From the NCBI GenBank assembly GCA_009602725.1, contig WELB01000455.1:1-22401 (forward strand): a stretch of 22,401 nucleotides of DNA. The letters are read 5' to 3'. Positions 10,461 through 18,572 of this stretch are shown in pieces; position 1 is the stretch's first letter, and the number at the start of each line of letters is the position of its first letter. Origin of the DNA: Spirogloea muscicola. Lineage: Eukaryota; Streptophyta; Zygnematophyceae; Spirogloeales; Spirogloeaceae. A program made the translations under genes and the position numbers. Under the pieces are notes generated by a model. It made no database searches and had not been told where the DNA came from. It saw nothing but the letters and a program-made list of their open reading frames with translations.

Positions 10461-10595
10461 AAAAGAAGAAAGTGCTCGCCCATTGAGAATAGGGGCTGGA
10501 ACAACCAGCCCGAAAAAGAATGAACAGAGTACGAGAAGGGGGCCAGGGGAAGCGCTAAGTAACAGAAACAAAGCTGCTACGAGACACTCAGTAAC
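10461..10595 (-). repeat. 135-bp direct repeat, inner (3') copy; 3'UTR of the element
   Basis: This copy is identical by eye at every base to 14750-14884. In element orientation it starts GTTACTGAGTGTCTCGTAGC, whose TAC TGA is the last codon and stop of the RT ORF, and ends in a pyrimidine-rich CACTTTCTTCTTTT tail. It contains the hairpin with arms at 10493-10499 and 10505-10511. The whole 3'UTR is about 127 bases. Confidence 0.95.
10493..10511 (-). other. Conserved hairpin of the retroelement 3' tail
   Basis: GGGCTGG and CCAGCCC form a 7-bp stem with a 5-nt loop, repeated identically at 14782-14800. In the plus-strand remnant (10094-10112) the stem is the same but the loop is CTTTG. Related hairpins occur at 6359-6378 and 15338-15363. 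The element's RT probably recognises this RNA structure when starting cDNA synthesis (inference from R2-like elements, whose 3'UTR is bound by the RT). Confidence 0.7.
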
Positions 10596-13500
10596 CCCTG
10601 CTAAGCAGCCGCAGATCAGAGATGCTGGGCTCCTGGAAGTGGGTCCCCTGGCCAGAGCCAGAGGCAGCAGCGAGGGCTCTGCCGGCACGAAGGTGCAGCG
10701 CCCGGGCCATGGACCTCTGCAGCGAGACGGCCAGGCGCATTCGATACACTTGCGCCAGCGACACGGCTGCAGGGAAGTCAACCGGCTCCCCATGGAAGCG
10801 CCGGGCGATGGTGTGGCGGGCGAGCTGGGTGAGCAGCTCGAGCCACCGAGCGCCCAGCGCCCCATGTGTGTCGATGGCCAACGGGAAGAACTCGTCTTCC
10901 CGCGGATGATCCGCGTACTTCAGCTCTTTGGCCCGAGCAGCGCAGGCGACCGCATACCCAGCCGTGGTGGCACATTTGGCTGGGTGTGAGCGGTCATAGG
11001 CATCAGTAGTCACCACGTCCAGGAGAAGACGTGGCCCGCCGGCCTGTCGGGTGGCCACCAGGTCTACACGCCTGGCATGGAGACCGTCGGCCCTGTGCTG
11101 GATTGGCATGATTCCGGAGTGCTCTGCTGCCACGGAGAAACCAGCCTCCAACAGGATGCCATGCATTACGTCGCGGAGGCGGTCGTGGGCCGCTGTCCGC
11201 TCTCCGCCGTGGGAACAGCGCAGAACATGAGCAGCCAGCTCTCCAGGCTCGGTCCCGCGCTCGCCACACTCACATTGACGCACACCCTGGAGACATGGCG
11301 GCAGTAGGCCCAGGAGCCGGTGGACGGCACTTCGGAATACCTCGTCCGGGAGGGTGAGGGCGTCGTAGAGGGGGAGGGCCTGGAGCCACGCCGCAGCCCC
11401 CGGGGAAGAGGCCGAGTGGAGTCTCGCGCGCCCGCGCAAGTCGGCCTCGGGGAGCTGGAGCACGGCGGTGGTGTAGGCGGCCTTGTCGACCACTGCCGCG
11501 ATGCGCGCTTGGACGCGCAAGTCGGCGGTGTGCGCGAGGTGCGCAAAGGATACCGCCTGGCCGGCCAGGTCCGGGTGCGCCGCGAGCAGCTCCTGGTGGG
11601 CGGAGCGAAGCGACACCTGGAACGGCAGCGGGCCCATGTCGACCTCCGCCACCGCCTGCTCCAGTGCCCGCCGGCCGTGGACCAAGAAGCGCTGGGCCAC
11701 GGAGGCGGCAGTCTGCGCCCAGCTGCCGAGGTATGCCGCCCGGCAAGAACGAGCGAGCGGGCGCAGGCCGAGACCACCGTGGCTGAGGGGTAGCGCCGCC
11801 TGGTGGATAGCTGCTGGCGACTGGAGGAAGCCCTGGTGGCGGACCAGGGCCGCCAAGCTCGCCACCATGCTTGCATCGAAATCTGCATACGCTGCCAACG
11901 CCCCAGGGGACGGCGGAGTGGCCCGCGTCAGGTACTGGGGCCGCTGCCCAATGGCCCTGGTCAACATGGCCAGCGATAGTTGCATGTCGTCCAGCTCGGG
12001 AAGCCGGGCCGCAGGCTGAAGGTGCTCCGCCAGGCGGGCTCGCAGCTGCCCCTCCACGAAGGACGGCGCGCCGATGGGGACCCCCAGCAGGGTGAAGCCA
12101 TCTGCTGGAGTTTGGCAGCCGGTGGGCAGCGTCAGGTTGGGTGGGAGGCCGCTGGGAGACCAGGCCGCGCACTTTGACGCCCGGGTGGACAGGCCGAGGG
12201 TGGCCAGCTGCAGCTCAAGGGTGATGAAGGCCGCCGCCACGTCTTCCGGAGGGCCGACGATGGTGGTGTCGTCCGCGAAGGAGGGGAGTAGGACTCCTGG
12301 GTGTGCCGCGGCGGTTGCCTGCAGGGCCCGGTGGTGAGCGAGCGCAAAGTAGAAGCCGGCGAGGGGGTCTCCTTGCCGCGTGCCCGCTTGGGACTGCAGG
12401 ACCTCCACTTGATCTCCCCCTGTCCGCCAGAGGAGGTCGCTGGGCTGACCGTACCCCAAGCGGAAAAAGGGTACCAGGGAGGGGAAGGATGCCCGGAGCT
12501 CCTCCGCAATGCTGGCGCGCTCCACAGTGTTGAAGGCATTCTTCACGTCAACGGCCAGCACCAGCCACCCCGGGTGCTGGTCCAAGGTCGCACGAACCCC
12601 ATGGACGACGGCCTCGCCCCCACTCCGCAGCCCCGCGCCGTACTGGTGTGGCGCCATGTGCACCTGCGCCGGCCCCGCATGCTGCTGCCAGAGTACGCGG
12701 CTCACCAGGCGGTACAGGACCTCCCCAATGGCAATGGGCCTGACTCCCCCGCTCGGCTTGTCGAGGGCGAGCAGCGTGCTGGTGCACAGTACGCCGCGGA
12801 TGCTGGCCGGCACATTGTCGCGGGCCATATGCTGGCAGATCTGCAGCAGCGCGTTGAAGTCTGTTGCCTCACCCTCAAGGAAGATCTCCCGCAGGTGCTC
12901 AGTTAGCATGCGGGAGGGGCCGCCGGCGGCTGCGCGACGGCTGGTCTGGAGAGCCTTCATGAGGGCGTCGGCGTCCAAGACCACCTCCTCCGGCGGGGCG
13001 AACGCGGCCAACCACGGTGGCAGGGGGGAGCTGGACGGGGGGTGGAGGGAGTCCAGAGCCGCCCGGGTTGCCGCATTGGTCGGCGCCAGCATCGCATCGT
13101 CCAGGGCCTGCACAGCCCGGGAGAGCTCGCCCGCGTGGCCGTAGCGAAGAGCCCTGCGGACGCTGGCGGCCCGGTCGTGTGTTGCCCCTCGACCACCACG
13201 GTTGGCTTCGGATGCCGCCACGGCTGCGTCGTGCCTCGCCAGGAGCTCCTCCCAGTGCCCGCTCTCGAACAACTGGACGCGTTCCAAGAGGGGCTGCTGG
13301 CCCTGCTTGCGGCTGTCGAGAGAGACCCGCCCGAGCAACAGCCGGGGGAAGAGGATGAACAGCTTCCACGCCGCCTCGTCTCTGTGGTCCGCGACGATCC
13401 GCTGTGTCACCGGGCGGAGCGCGCGGCGGAGGTGTGGGCGTGCCCAGCGTGGAACATGGCGTAGGAGCGGCAGGGCCGCCTGGCGGTGAACTGCGGCCAG

Positions 13501-14595
13501 GTCAAGGTCGGCCAGCCACTGCCAGTGGTGAGGCGTGGGCGGGGACGGCGCGGGAGGCCTGCCTGGTCTGCCCCGACGACCACCCGCCGCCCCTGCGCTC
13601 CGCGCCTGCTCCGCACGGTTGATGTTGCCCGCGCAAGTTCGCTGGTGGTTGGACCGGCCGGACCGCGTGGTGAAGGTCCTCTGGCAAAGCTGGCACCGAG
13701 GCGGGTCGGGCGAGGGAGGAGAGGGCGACGGCGGTGGAGCCGGCTCGCTCGGCGGGGGTGGAGGCGGCGGAGATGGGGGGGGCGTCGATGGCGCCGACTG
13801 TGGAAGGCTGGGCGGCTCGAGAGGCGGGATGGCGGATGATCGGGAAGGCGGCGTCGGAGGAGGTGGGGGCGGTGGGGACGTCGGCGGCTGTGGTGACGAC
13901 GGCTCGGCGGGCGGTAGCGGCTGCCGCACCACTGTCGCCGGAGAAGCACACTCAGGGGCGTCAGGGCCGAGCACATGGGACATGGTACCCTGAGGATGGA
14001 GGAGCGTGGTCACCTCGTGGGTCCCCTCGCTTCTCAGGGGTGGAGGCGATAACGTTGGTGCCCGACACTTCTCTCGGGCGGGAGGCGATAGAGTAGTGGC
14101 CTCCGTGGAATCCTCCGTGGAATGCTCCGTGGAATGCTCCGCCCGAGTGGATGCCAGGGCCTGGACGATGGGGCTGCAAGCCGCGACGGCCGCTGCGGGC
14201 GGCGGGCCGGTGGGGCTGGCATGCCCCTTGCAGTGTCGCCGATGCACAGAGACACCATGGGGAGTTGCGAAATCCCGCGGGCAGGTGGGGCACGGCGCGC
14301 GCGGGGGCTTCGCAGGCGAGGGTGGCGACGGCGGAAGAAGGGGGGGCTGCGGCGGAGGTGGCGTGGTGGCGGCATGGAAGGCGGCGAGGGTGAGAAACCG
14401 CTGCGCCCACGCGAACTTGGCCGGGGGAAGTTCGGGACTCCGGCTCCGAGGGCGGCGCCGAGAGCTGCACGCCGCCGCGGACCCCATGGCAGGCGCCGCC
14501 GGCGACGGCGCCGGCGGCGGCCCGGGGTTTAAGAGGGGTGGCGGCGGCGGCGGCGGCGCCCGCGACCAGATGGATGGTGTCAAAAGCCTCTTCAT
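10588..14595 (-). CDS. Retrotransposon polyprotein: zinc fingers, reverse transcriptase, restriction-like endonuclease
   Basis: This is a single 1335-codon ORF, ATG to TGA. A proline-rich N-terminus carries two zinc fingers: C102, C105, H118, H121 (CPTCPRDF) and C301, C304, H317, C321 (CQLCQRTF). Both probably bind DNA at the target. The RT core (about residues 600-850) shows GGVRPIAIGEVLYRLVSRVL-type motif 2, AVDVKNAFNTVE (D683), TRQGDPLAGF and the catalytic FADD box (773-776; FxDD instead of the common YxDD), then LLGVPIG. A C-terminal CCHC knuckle (C1108, C1110, H1123, C1127) precedes an endonuclease with RRVDLVA (D1178) and LLLDVVTTDAY (D1193), as in R2-like elements. Known of the family: the protein nicks the target and primes cDNA synthesis there. 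The ORF has no internal breaks, so it may be active. M37 is an alternative start. Confidence 0.93.
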   Translation of the reverse strand: MKRLLTPSIWSRAPPPPPPPLLNPGPPPAPSPAAPAMGSAAACSSRRRPRSRSPELPPAKFAWAQRFLTLAAFHAATTPPPPQPPLLPPSPPSPAKPPRAPCPTCPRDFATPHGVSVHRRHCKGHASPTGPPPAAAVAACSPIVQALASTRAEHSTEHSTEDSTEATTLSPPAREKCRAPTLSPPPLRSEGTHEVTTLLHPQGTMSHVLGPDAPECASPATVVRQPLPPAEPSSPQPPTSPPPPPPPTPPSRSSAIPPLEPPSLPQSAPSTPPPSPPPPPPPSEPAPPPSPSPPSPDPPRCQLCQRTFTTRSGRSNHQRTCAGNINRAEQARSAGAAGGRRGRPGRPPAPSPPTPHHWQWLADLDLAAVHRQAALPLLRHVPRWARPHLRRALRPVTQRIVADHRDEAAWKLFILFPRLLLGRVSLDSRKQGQQPLLERVQLFESGHWEELLARHDAAVAASEANRGGRGATHDRAASVRRALRYGHAGELSRAVQALDDAMLAPTNAATRAALDSLHPPSSSPLPPWLAAFAPPEEVVLDADALMKALQTSRRAAAGGPSRMLTEHLREIFLEGEATDFNALLQICQHMARDNVPASIRGVLCTSTLLALDKPSGGVRPIAIGEVLYRLVSRVLWQQHAGPAQVHMAPHQYGAGLRSGGEAVVHGVRATLDQHPGWLVLAVDVKNAFNTVERASIAEELRASFPSLVPFFRLGYGQPSDLLWRTGGDQVEVLQSQAGTRQGDPLAGFYFALAHHRALQATAAAHPGVLLPSFADDTTIVGPPEDVAAAFITLELQLATLGLSTRASKCAAWSPSGLPPNLTLPTGCQTPADGFTLLGVPIGAPSFVEGQLRARLAEHLQPAARLPELDDMQLSLAMLTRAIGQRPQYLTRATPPSPGALAAYADFDASMVASLAALVRHQGFLQSPAAIHQAALPLSHGGLGLRPLARSCRAAYLGSWAQTAASVAQRFLVHGRRALEQAVAEVDMGPLPFQVSLRSAHQELLAAHPDLAGQAVSFAHLAHTADLRVQARIAAVVDKAAYTTAVLQLPEADLRGRARLHSASSPGAAAWLQALPLYDALTLPDEVFRSAVHRLLGLLPPCLQGVRQCECGERGTEPGELAAHVLRCSHGGERTAAHDRLRDVMHGILLEAGFSVAAEHSGIMPIQHRADGLHARRVDLVATRQAGGPRLLLDVVTTDAYDRSHPAKCATTAGYAVACAARAKELKYADHPREDEFFPLAIDTHGALGARWLELLTQLARHTIARRFHGEPVDFPAAVSLAQVYRMRLAVSLQRSMARALHLRAGRALAAASGSGQGTHFQEPSISDLRLLSRGY
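14101..14140. repeat. 12-bp tandem repeat inside the RT ORF
   Basis: CTCCGTGGAATG/C is repeated three times with a partial fourth unit. In the ORF it encodes a four-residue repeat (STEH/STED, residues about 152-165) in the low-complexity linker between the zinc fingers. The frame is preserved because the unit is a multiple of three. Confidence 0.85.
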
Positions 14596-14749
14596 CTCTC
14601 GTGCTCACCTGGCCTTGACAAGACCTGAGGGCGGCAGAAGGCTGTCGCAAGCGTCTGCCTGGCAGCTGACGCTTTGTCGTGCCACCCTCGTGCGGCGCGC
14701 CCCCCACGGGGTGCCCCTGGAGGGAGGCTGGCACGGAGAAGCACGGAAA
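14596..14749 (-). other. Leader (5'UTR) of the intact retrotransposon
   Basis: This is 154 GC-rich bases between the outer direct repeat and the RT ATG. Several short inverted segments are visible, such as GGCACCCCGTGGGG. R2-type elements often carry a self-cleaving ribozyme at this place, but I could not fit a complete HDV-like or hammerhead fold by eye. Confidence 0.5.
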
Positions 14750-14884
14750 AAAAGAAGAAAGTGCTCGCCCATTGAGAATAGGGGCTGGAACAACCAGCCC
14801 GAAAAAGAATGAACAGAGTACGAGAAGGGGGCCAGGGGAAGCGCTAAGTAACAGAAACAAAGCTGCTACGAGACACTCAGTAAC
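14750..14884 (-). repeat. 135-bp direct repeat, outer (5') copy
   Basis: This is a perfect copy of 10461-10595, located 155 bp upstream of the RT start codon. The homology starts at GTTAC, exactly where it starts in the other copy. The sequence before it is not RT coding sequence but the decayed tail of another remnant. It may act as a promoter or leader for the element if it is a real terminal repeat (inference). Confidence 0.95.
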
Positions 14885-14990
14885 AAAGGAAAAAAAGGAG
14901 TGCGTGTGAAGAGATGGAGGGCCTGTGTGGCCAAGTACAAAAGGCAAGCACATTGACAAAAATACATAACCTGCTGCTAAGCTGACCCGC

Positions 14991-15315
14991 TCGGTAACAA
15001 CAAGTCAGCACATAAAGGTCGCTAACTGATGCCCTTATACCGGACTGCAATCGACAAGCTCTTGAGCTACCAGCTAAGGGTCGACCAGCTTTCTGATGCA
15101 ACGCATGAGCCTGAGCTCGCTGCAGACAAGCTGACACTCGAAGTCGCAGGAACGACAAGTAGGCTGCCGGCATGCCCATCTGAGCTGGAAGCATATTCTC
15201 ACGTGGAGCATATTCCAAACTTGCAATATTTCCAGTAGGGTATGATAGCAAGGACCCAGCAGCCGAAAGTGTCAATCGCGGCTGGGAGGAGGTGGTCACT
15301 GCGGGGGTAGTCAAA
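14991..15315 (-). pseudogene. Decayed RT C-terminal remnant (second copy) with degenerate tail
   Basis: On the minus strand FDYPRSDHLLPAAIDTFG matches YADHPREDEFFPLAIDTHG of the intact ORF (about residues 1227-1245). After a frame change come RLRVSACLQRAQAHALHQKA (intact: RMRLAVSLQRSMARALHLRA) and SVSDLYVLTCCY (intact: ISDLRLLSRGY). The stop TGA has become CGA. The copy starts abruptly at 15315, is 5'-truncated and has at least one frameshift. A degenerate T-rich tail runs from 14990 to 14885, where the perfect 135-bp repeat begins. Confidence 0.75.
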
Positions 15316-15470
15316 AGAGAAGCCTCTTTCCATTAGAGGGCTATGGCTCTGATTGACCAGCCCAGGTAGAAAGCATGAACGAATCCCGAAGGGGCCAGAA
15401 AAGCTGCTGAAGCACACTGCGACTCAGATGGCCACTGGGTGCTGAATGTCCCTGTTGAGCAGCCGAAGGA
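15316..15470 (-). mobile_element. Degenerate 3' tail of the first RT remnant
   Basis: On the plus strand the order is GGGCTATGG (15338), GACCAGCCC (to 15363), AAGCATGAACGAATCCCGAA, GGGGCCAGAAAAGCTGCT and GACTCAG. It follows the intact tail (GGGCTGG, CAACCAGCCC, GAATGAACAGAGTACGAGAA, GGGGGCCAGGGGAAGCGCT, GACACTCAG). The pyrimidine end CTTCTCTTTTG (minus) runs straight into the next remnant at 15315. The hairpin is kept with a small bulge. Confidence 0.62.
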
Positions 15471-15493
15471 ATATCCCCTGTTGAGCAGCCGAA
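15444..15493. repeat. 25-bp tandem duplication at the end of an RT remnant
   Basis: CCCTGTTGAGCAGCCGAAGG occurs at about 15449-15468 and again at about 15475-15494, separated by AATATC. It covers the last codons of the remnant ORF. Confidence 0.85.
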
Positions 15494-15660
15494 GGTCAGA
15501 GAGCTTGGTCTCCGGGAAGGACTACAAGGATAAGGGGCGGGCCGACACTTCTGGATGGTGCCAAGGAGGTGGAGTCGCTGCCTGACGGCGGCGCCACAGG
15601 GCGAAGTCTTCCGCTGCGCCAACGCGCATATGGTTCGCCGTGTAGATGGGTTGTTCCTAA
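15471..15660 (-). pseudogene. Decayed RT C-terminal remnant (first copy)
   Basis: SDLRLLNRGY (15500-15471, minus) is nearly identical to the last residues of the intact ORF (SDLRLLSRGY), preceded by SFPETK (intact: HFQEPS). In another frame upstream, RWRSGRLRPVAPPSGS aligns with LHLRAGRALAAASGS, so the copy is frameshifted. The stop is lost. Its 3' part has a 25-bp tandem duplication (next entry). Nothing homologous is seen above about 15660, so it is strongly 5'-truncated. Confidence 0.68.
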
Positions 15661-16294
15661 ACCCCCCACAGCCGAAGTTGAGAAGGACAACTGACCCTAG
15701 TGTGTGTGTAGGGGCAAGTTGTTACACCCTTGGACGGGAACCTATAGACTCAGGTCAGTGTCACGCCCTCTTTAAATTGAAGCCAGCTGTGAAGCGCATT
15801 CAAGGAGGGCTCTTATCATCGAAGTGTGTGCTCTAATGCGTGCCATGCTTTGTAGCAGACATATACTAATCTGGAAAGAAGAAGAGATCCAGTGCATGGA
15901 AAAGTGTGTGGTGCTCAAGACGAGCTTTGAATGCTGCGAGCTTGAAGCAACCAAAAGAGACTAACAACATTCACAAAGATCAAGAGACTTGGCCCTCGAC
16001 CTTTGCTACTGACTTCTGTGCTCCCATCTGTGCGCATGGGTTTCGGTCAGATTTCACTTTGATATTATGAGTAATAAAAGCAGATGAGCAATTTGTTTTA
16101 AAATTGAGGTAGTGTAAGTCCGATGGGCAATACTTTGTAGTATCTAAATTGAATCTTCAATGCTGCAAGCTCGAAATTACCAAAGAGATGCTCACAAAGA
16201 TCACAAAGATCCCTCCTTTTTGACATGGTGCTGCTAAGACTAGCCAGAAGATTTAGGCCTCAAAGCATAGAGCTTGTGAGACTGTCAACCACAA
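15661..16294. other. Spacer downstream of gene B with a diverged direct repeat
   Basis: No gene is recognised. About 55 bp starting GAATGCTGCGAGCTTGAAGC at 15928 recurs, diverged, at about 16158 (CAATGCTGCAAGCTCGAA). Both contain TCACAAAGATC. Gene B's 3'UTR should lie in the right part. I saw no polyadenylation signal I would defend. Confidence 0.5.
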
Positions 16295-18572
16295 TTAAGA
16301 GTCACGATTTTTGACGAGGGTGGTATTGAGCGGCCTCATAGCTGCATAGGATAAGTCCAGTGGTGCACATGACCTGCATTGAAGCTTAGACATGCAAGAT
16401 ACTCTTGATCTGAAGACGAGGGTGGTCTGAGAGGTGGGCAACGCATTGCCTTCGCCTGAAATTGCAGTCCCATATGTTGAGGGTCTTGTGAAGTGAGTAG
16501 CCAATCCAAATTCGAGGGTCTTGAAGCAGTGTTGATAGCTGTGTCTTCCGCTCGTGTATTGTCACTTCCCAGGAAAAATGTCCGCAATGCAGAGAGTACC
16601 ATCACATTGGCCAGTGTAGCCATCGATGGAGCAATCGCCAGCTTCGTCAAAGAGGCAGGTTCCTTGTCCATCACAGAAGGCGCAGCAACCATAGGGGCAG
16701 GGACCACCGCAAGGCGTGTCGACCGGCATGTATTTGTCAATCTGGCATATGCCCTCACTGCAAAGGCGGCATCAAGTAAAGCTGGAGAGCATTTCAAGAG
16801 AATTGAGCAGCTTTACAGCTCAGCCTTACCGTAATCTATGCAAAATGCTATCAACCCAAGGAGAGAGCTATTTAGGTATGGGTTCTGCAATGCTTAACCC
16901 TGTGAAGGGGTTAAGCCTTCACAGCCTGTGGCAGGAGAATAGTGGCAAGATACAATGAAAGCAGCTCAAGTCTATCTCTTCACTTCACCTGCACTTGCCA
17001 GAAACGCAGTCTGTACTGGGGCCAGTTATGTTGCAAGGAGTGCCATCTGATAGGAAGTTCAGCATGCATTTGCCATTCCTGTATTATTTAGCCAAGGAGA
17101 AATAGTGAAATCAATAAAAGCCCAGGTCCTCACGACTGCTAGAATACCTATGCAAGGTTGAGAGGATGCCATCTGATAAGTGAGCATACTTGTGGAGTCC
17201 TGGCTGAGTTTCATTCTACAACCATGTTTCTATGGCTCATACAGGTATGTGGCCTACATGCACGAAGCAGTAGCACAGCCCTTGTACTCAGCAAAGGGAC
17301 CTGGGACGTAGTCTATTATGTCCAAAGCTTGTGCGCAATCAGTGCCATCTGGAAGTGGAGAGACCTGAGCACAGGTGCCATTCCTACGTGAAGAAGCACC
17401 AGAGGCAAATAAGACTAGCACACATGCTGACAAAGGACGTCAGGCTAAACAATGGCACATGTACCTCACTTCTGCACAAGGTAATGCAATGGTCACACTG
17501 CGCATGCATGGGTCATGTTAGAGCATGTGCCATTGCCTGATCCTCGCGTATCATGCACGGGTTATCTACCTGCACTTCTGGACGCTGCAGAAGTCATTGC
17601 CAGGGATGTAGTTACATGATGTGTTGGCAGTCGCAGCGTAGTCGTATACGCAATGTCCAACACCACTGCCAACGATGTCTCACCAGTGTTAGTGCCCAGC
17701 AGAAATGCTGACAGCAACTCGGGTGCTTGGATGTTCAAAGCACGTGTCTGTACAAACTTGTTAATGCTTCGCGAGCCCCTTCAAGAATCTTCAGACATAG
17801 ATGTTGCCTTACTCGCATGCTCCCCGCAGCTCGCACTGGATATTATTATAGTTGGGAAGCAAGTAGCAGAAAGAACCAGCAGGATAATAGCTCATGACTG
17901 CACATGACCCCTTCCTGTAGAGTAGTACCACCAAGCCAGCAGCTGACTTGTTAGTATATTGCTCCAGACACGATCAGGTCATCGTTGCATGCCCACTGCC
18001 CAAAGGCAATGAACAGCTGCTTAGCACAGGTACCAACTCGAGACAACTCCATATCCGGTGGACCATTCCGCCCAGCTCGCTGTCGTGGCACAGGGTGCCG
18101 ATGTGCTCAACGATTCAACAATAGGGAGCACATTGGTTGGCAAGAAGGTCAGAGCACTGACCGGCAGCCGAGATTGGCGCAAGAAGAGTCAACTCCAGCA
18201 ACAGAAATACAGTATGATCCATCACCGAAAGTAGCCCGCGTGCACTGTAAGGTCGTAGAGCTGGAGAGGGGCAGAGACAAGCAGAAACTTGAGGATGCAG
18301 TACTTGCAACGCTCGGCTACTGTGTTGCTACATTCTTATATCAGGAGGCATGCAGTATTACTCAGCAAGCAAAAGGTGCTGAAAGAAGACTACTGTTTTT
18401 TGATGTCTTCAGCTGACAGATGACCAAGCAGCTGCGCTCAACAGCCTCTCAAGGTCTGCAGTCAGCACTTACTTGCAATAAGCATACGCACACGACTGTT
18501 GAATACTCGCCAGGTCCTGGCCAACCAAGCCTGGCTGCCAGTTCTGGCAACTGAAGCCGTCCACCGAGCAGG
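16295..18572 (-). other. Gene B array of four-cysteine modules, one per exon
   Basis: The module exons carry the terminal pairs CAYAYC (18572-18473), CANLGC (18260-18162), CELRGAC (17914-17813), CSVQKC (17665-17570), CATASC (17383-17258) and CVSGKC (17078-16989). A longer cysteine-rich exon follows (16757-16600: TPCGGPCPYGCCAFC), the only one leaving phase 1, and then a shorter last exon ending SCMSKLQC. D/N-G-T/S-x-C motifs (PLPDGTDC, LSDGTPC, GDGSYC) recur. Exons 12-17 keep the frame in phase 2. Compared with gene A the modules are not simply collinear, which points to independent gain, loss or shuffling. Confidence 0.8.

Larger units (their letters stand above)
10461..14884 (-). mobile_element. 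Intact RLE-type non-LTR retrotransposon with 135-bp terminal direct repeats
   Basis: The unit holds one long minus-strand ORF (14595-10588) and a short leader (14749-14596), bounded by two identical 135-bp direct repeats (10461-10595 and 14750-14884; offset 4289). The ORF's last two codons and stop lie inside the 3' repeat. The domain order of zinc fingers, RT, CCHC and restriction-like endonuclease fits the R2/CRE/NeSL-type early-branching non-LTR retrotransposons. Terminal direct repeats are not a standard part of those. The outer repeat may be a true terminal repeat (pseudo-LTR, as known in Penelope-like elements) or the tail of an earlier, 5'-truncated copy into which this one inserted. 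Perfect repeat identity and an undamaged ORF indicate a recent insertion. I see no clear target-site duplication. Confidence 0.82.

Noticed and set aside
10219-10989. 256-codon plus-strand ORF running into the RT region
   Set aside because: It reads through the poly-C spacer, the terminal repeat and then the antisense of the RT gene. It has no domain and is an effect of GC-rich coding sequence on the other strand.
14596-14749. HDV-like ribozyme in the retrotransposon leader
   Set aside because: Short hairpins are present, but I could not assemble the required nested pseudoknot.
11166-14812. Several ORFs of 100-330 codons in other frames over the RT gene
   Set aside because: They overlap the RT ORF, which has recognisable catalytic motifs. 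The others are arginine/proline-rich shadows typical of high GC.
15029-15238. 69-codon plus-strand ORF
   Set aside because: It is antisense to a decayed RT C-terminus recognisable on the minus strand.
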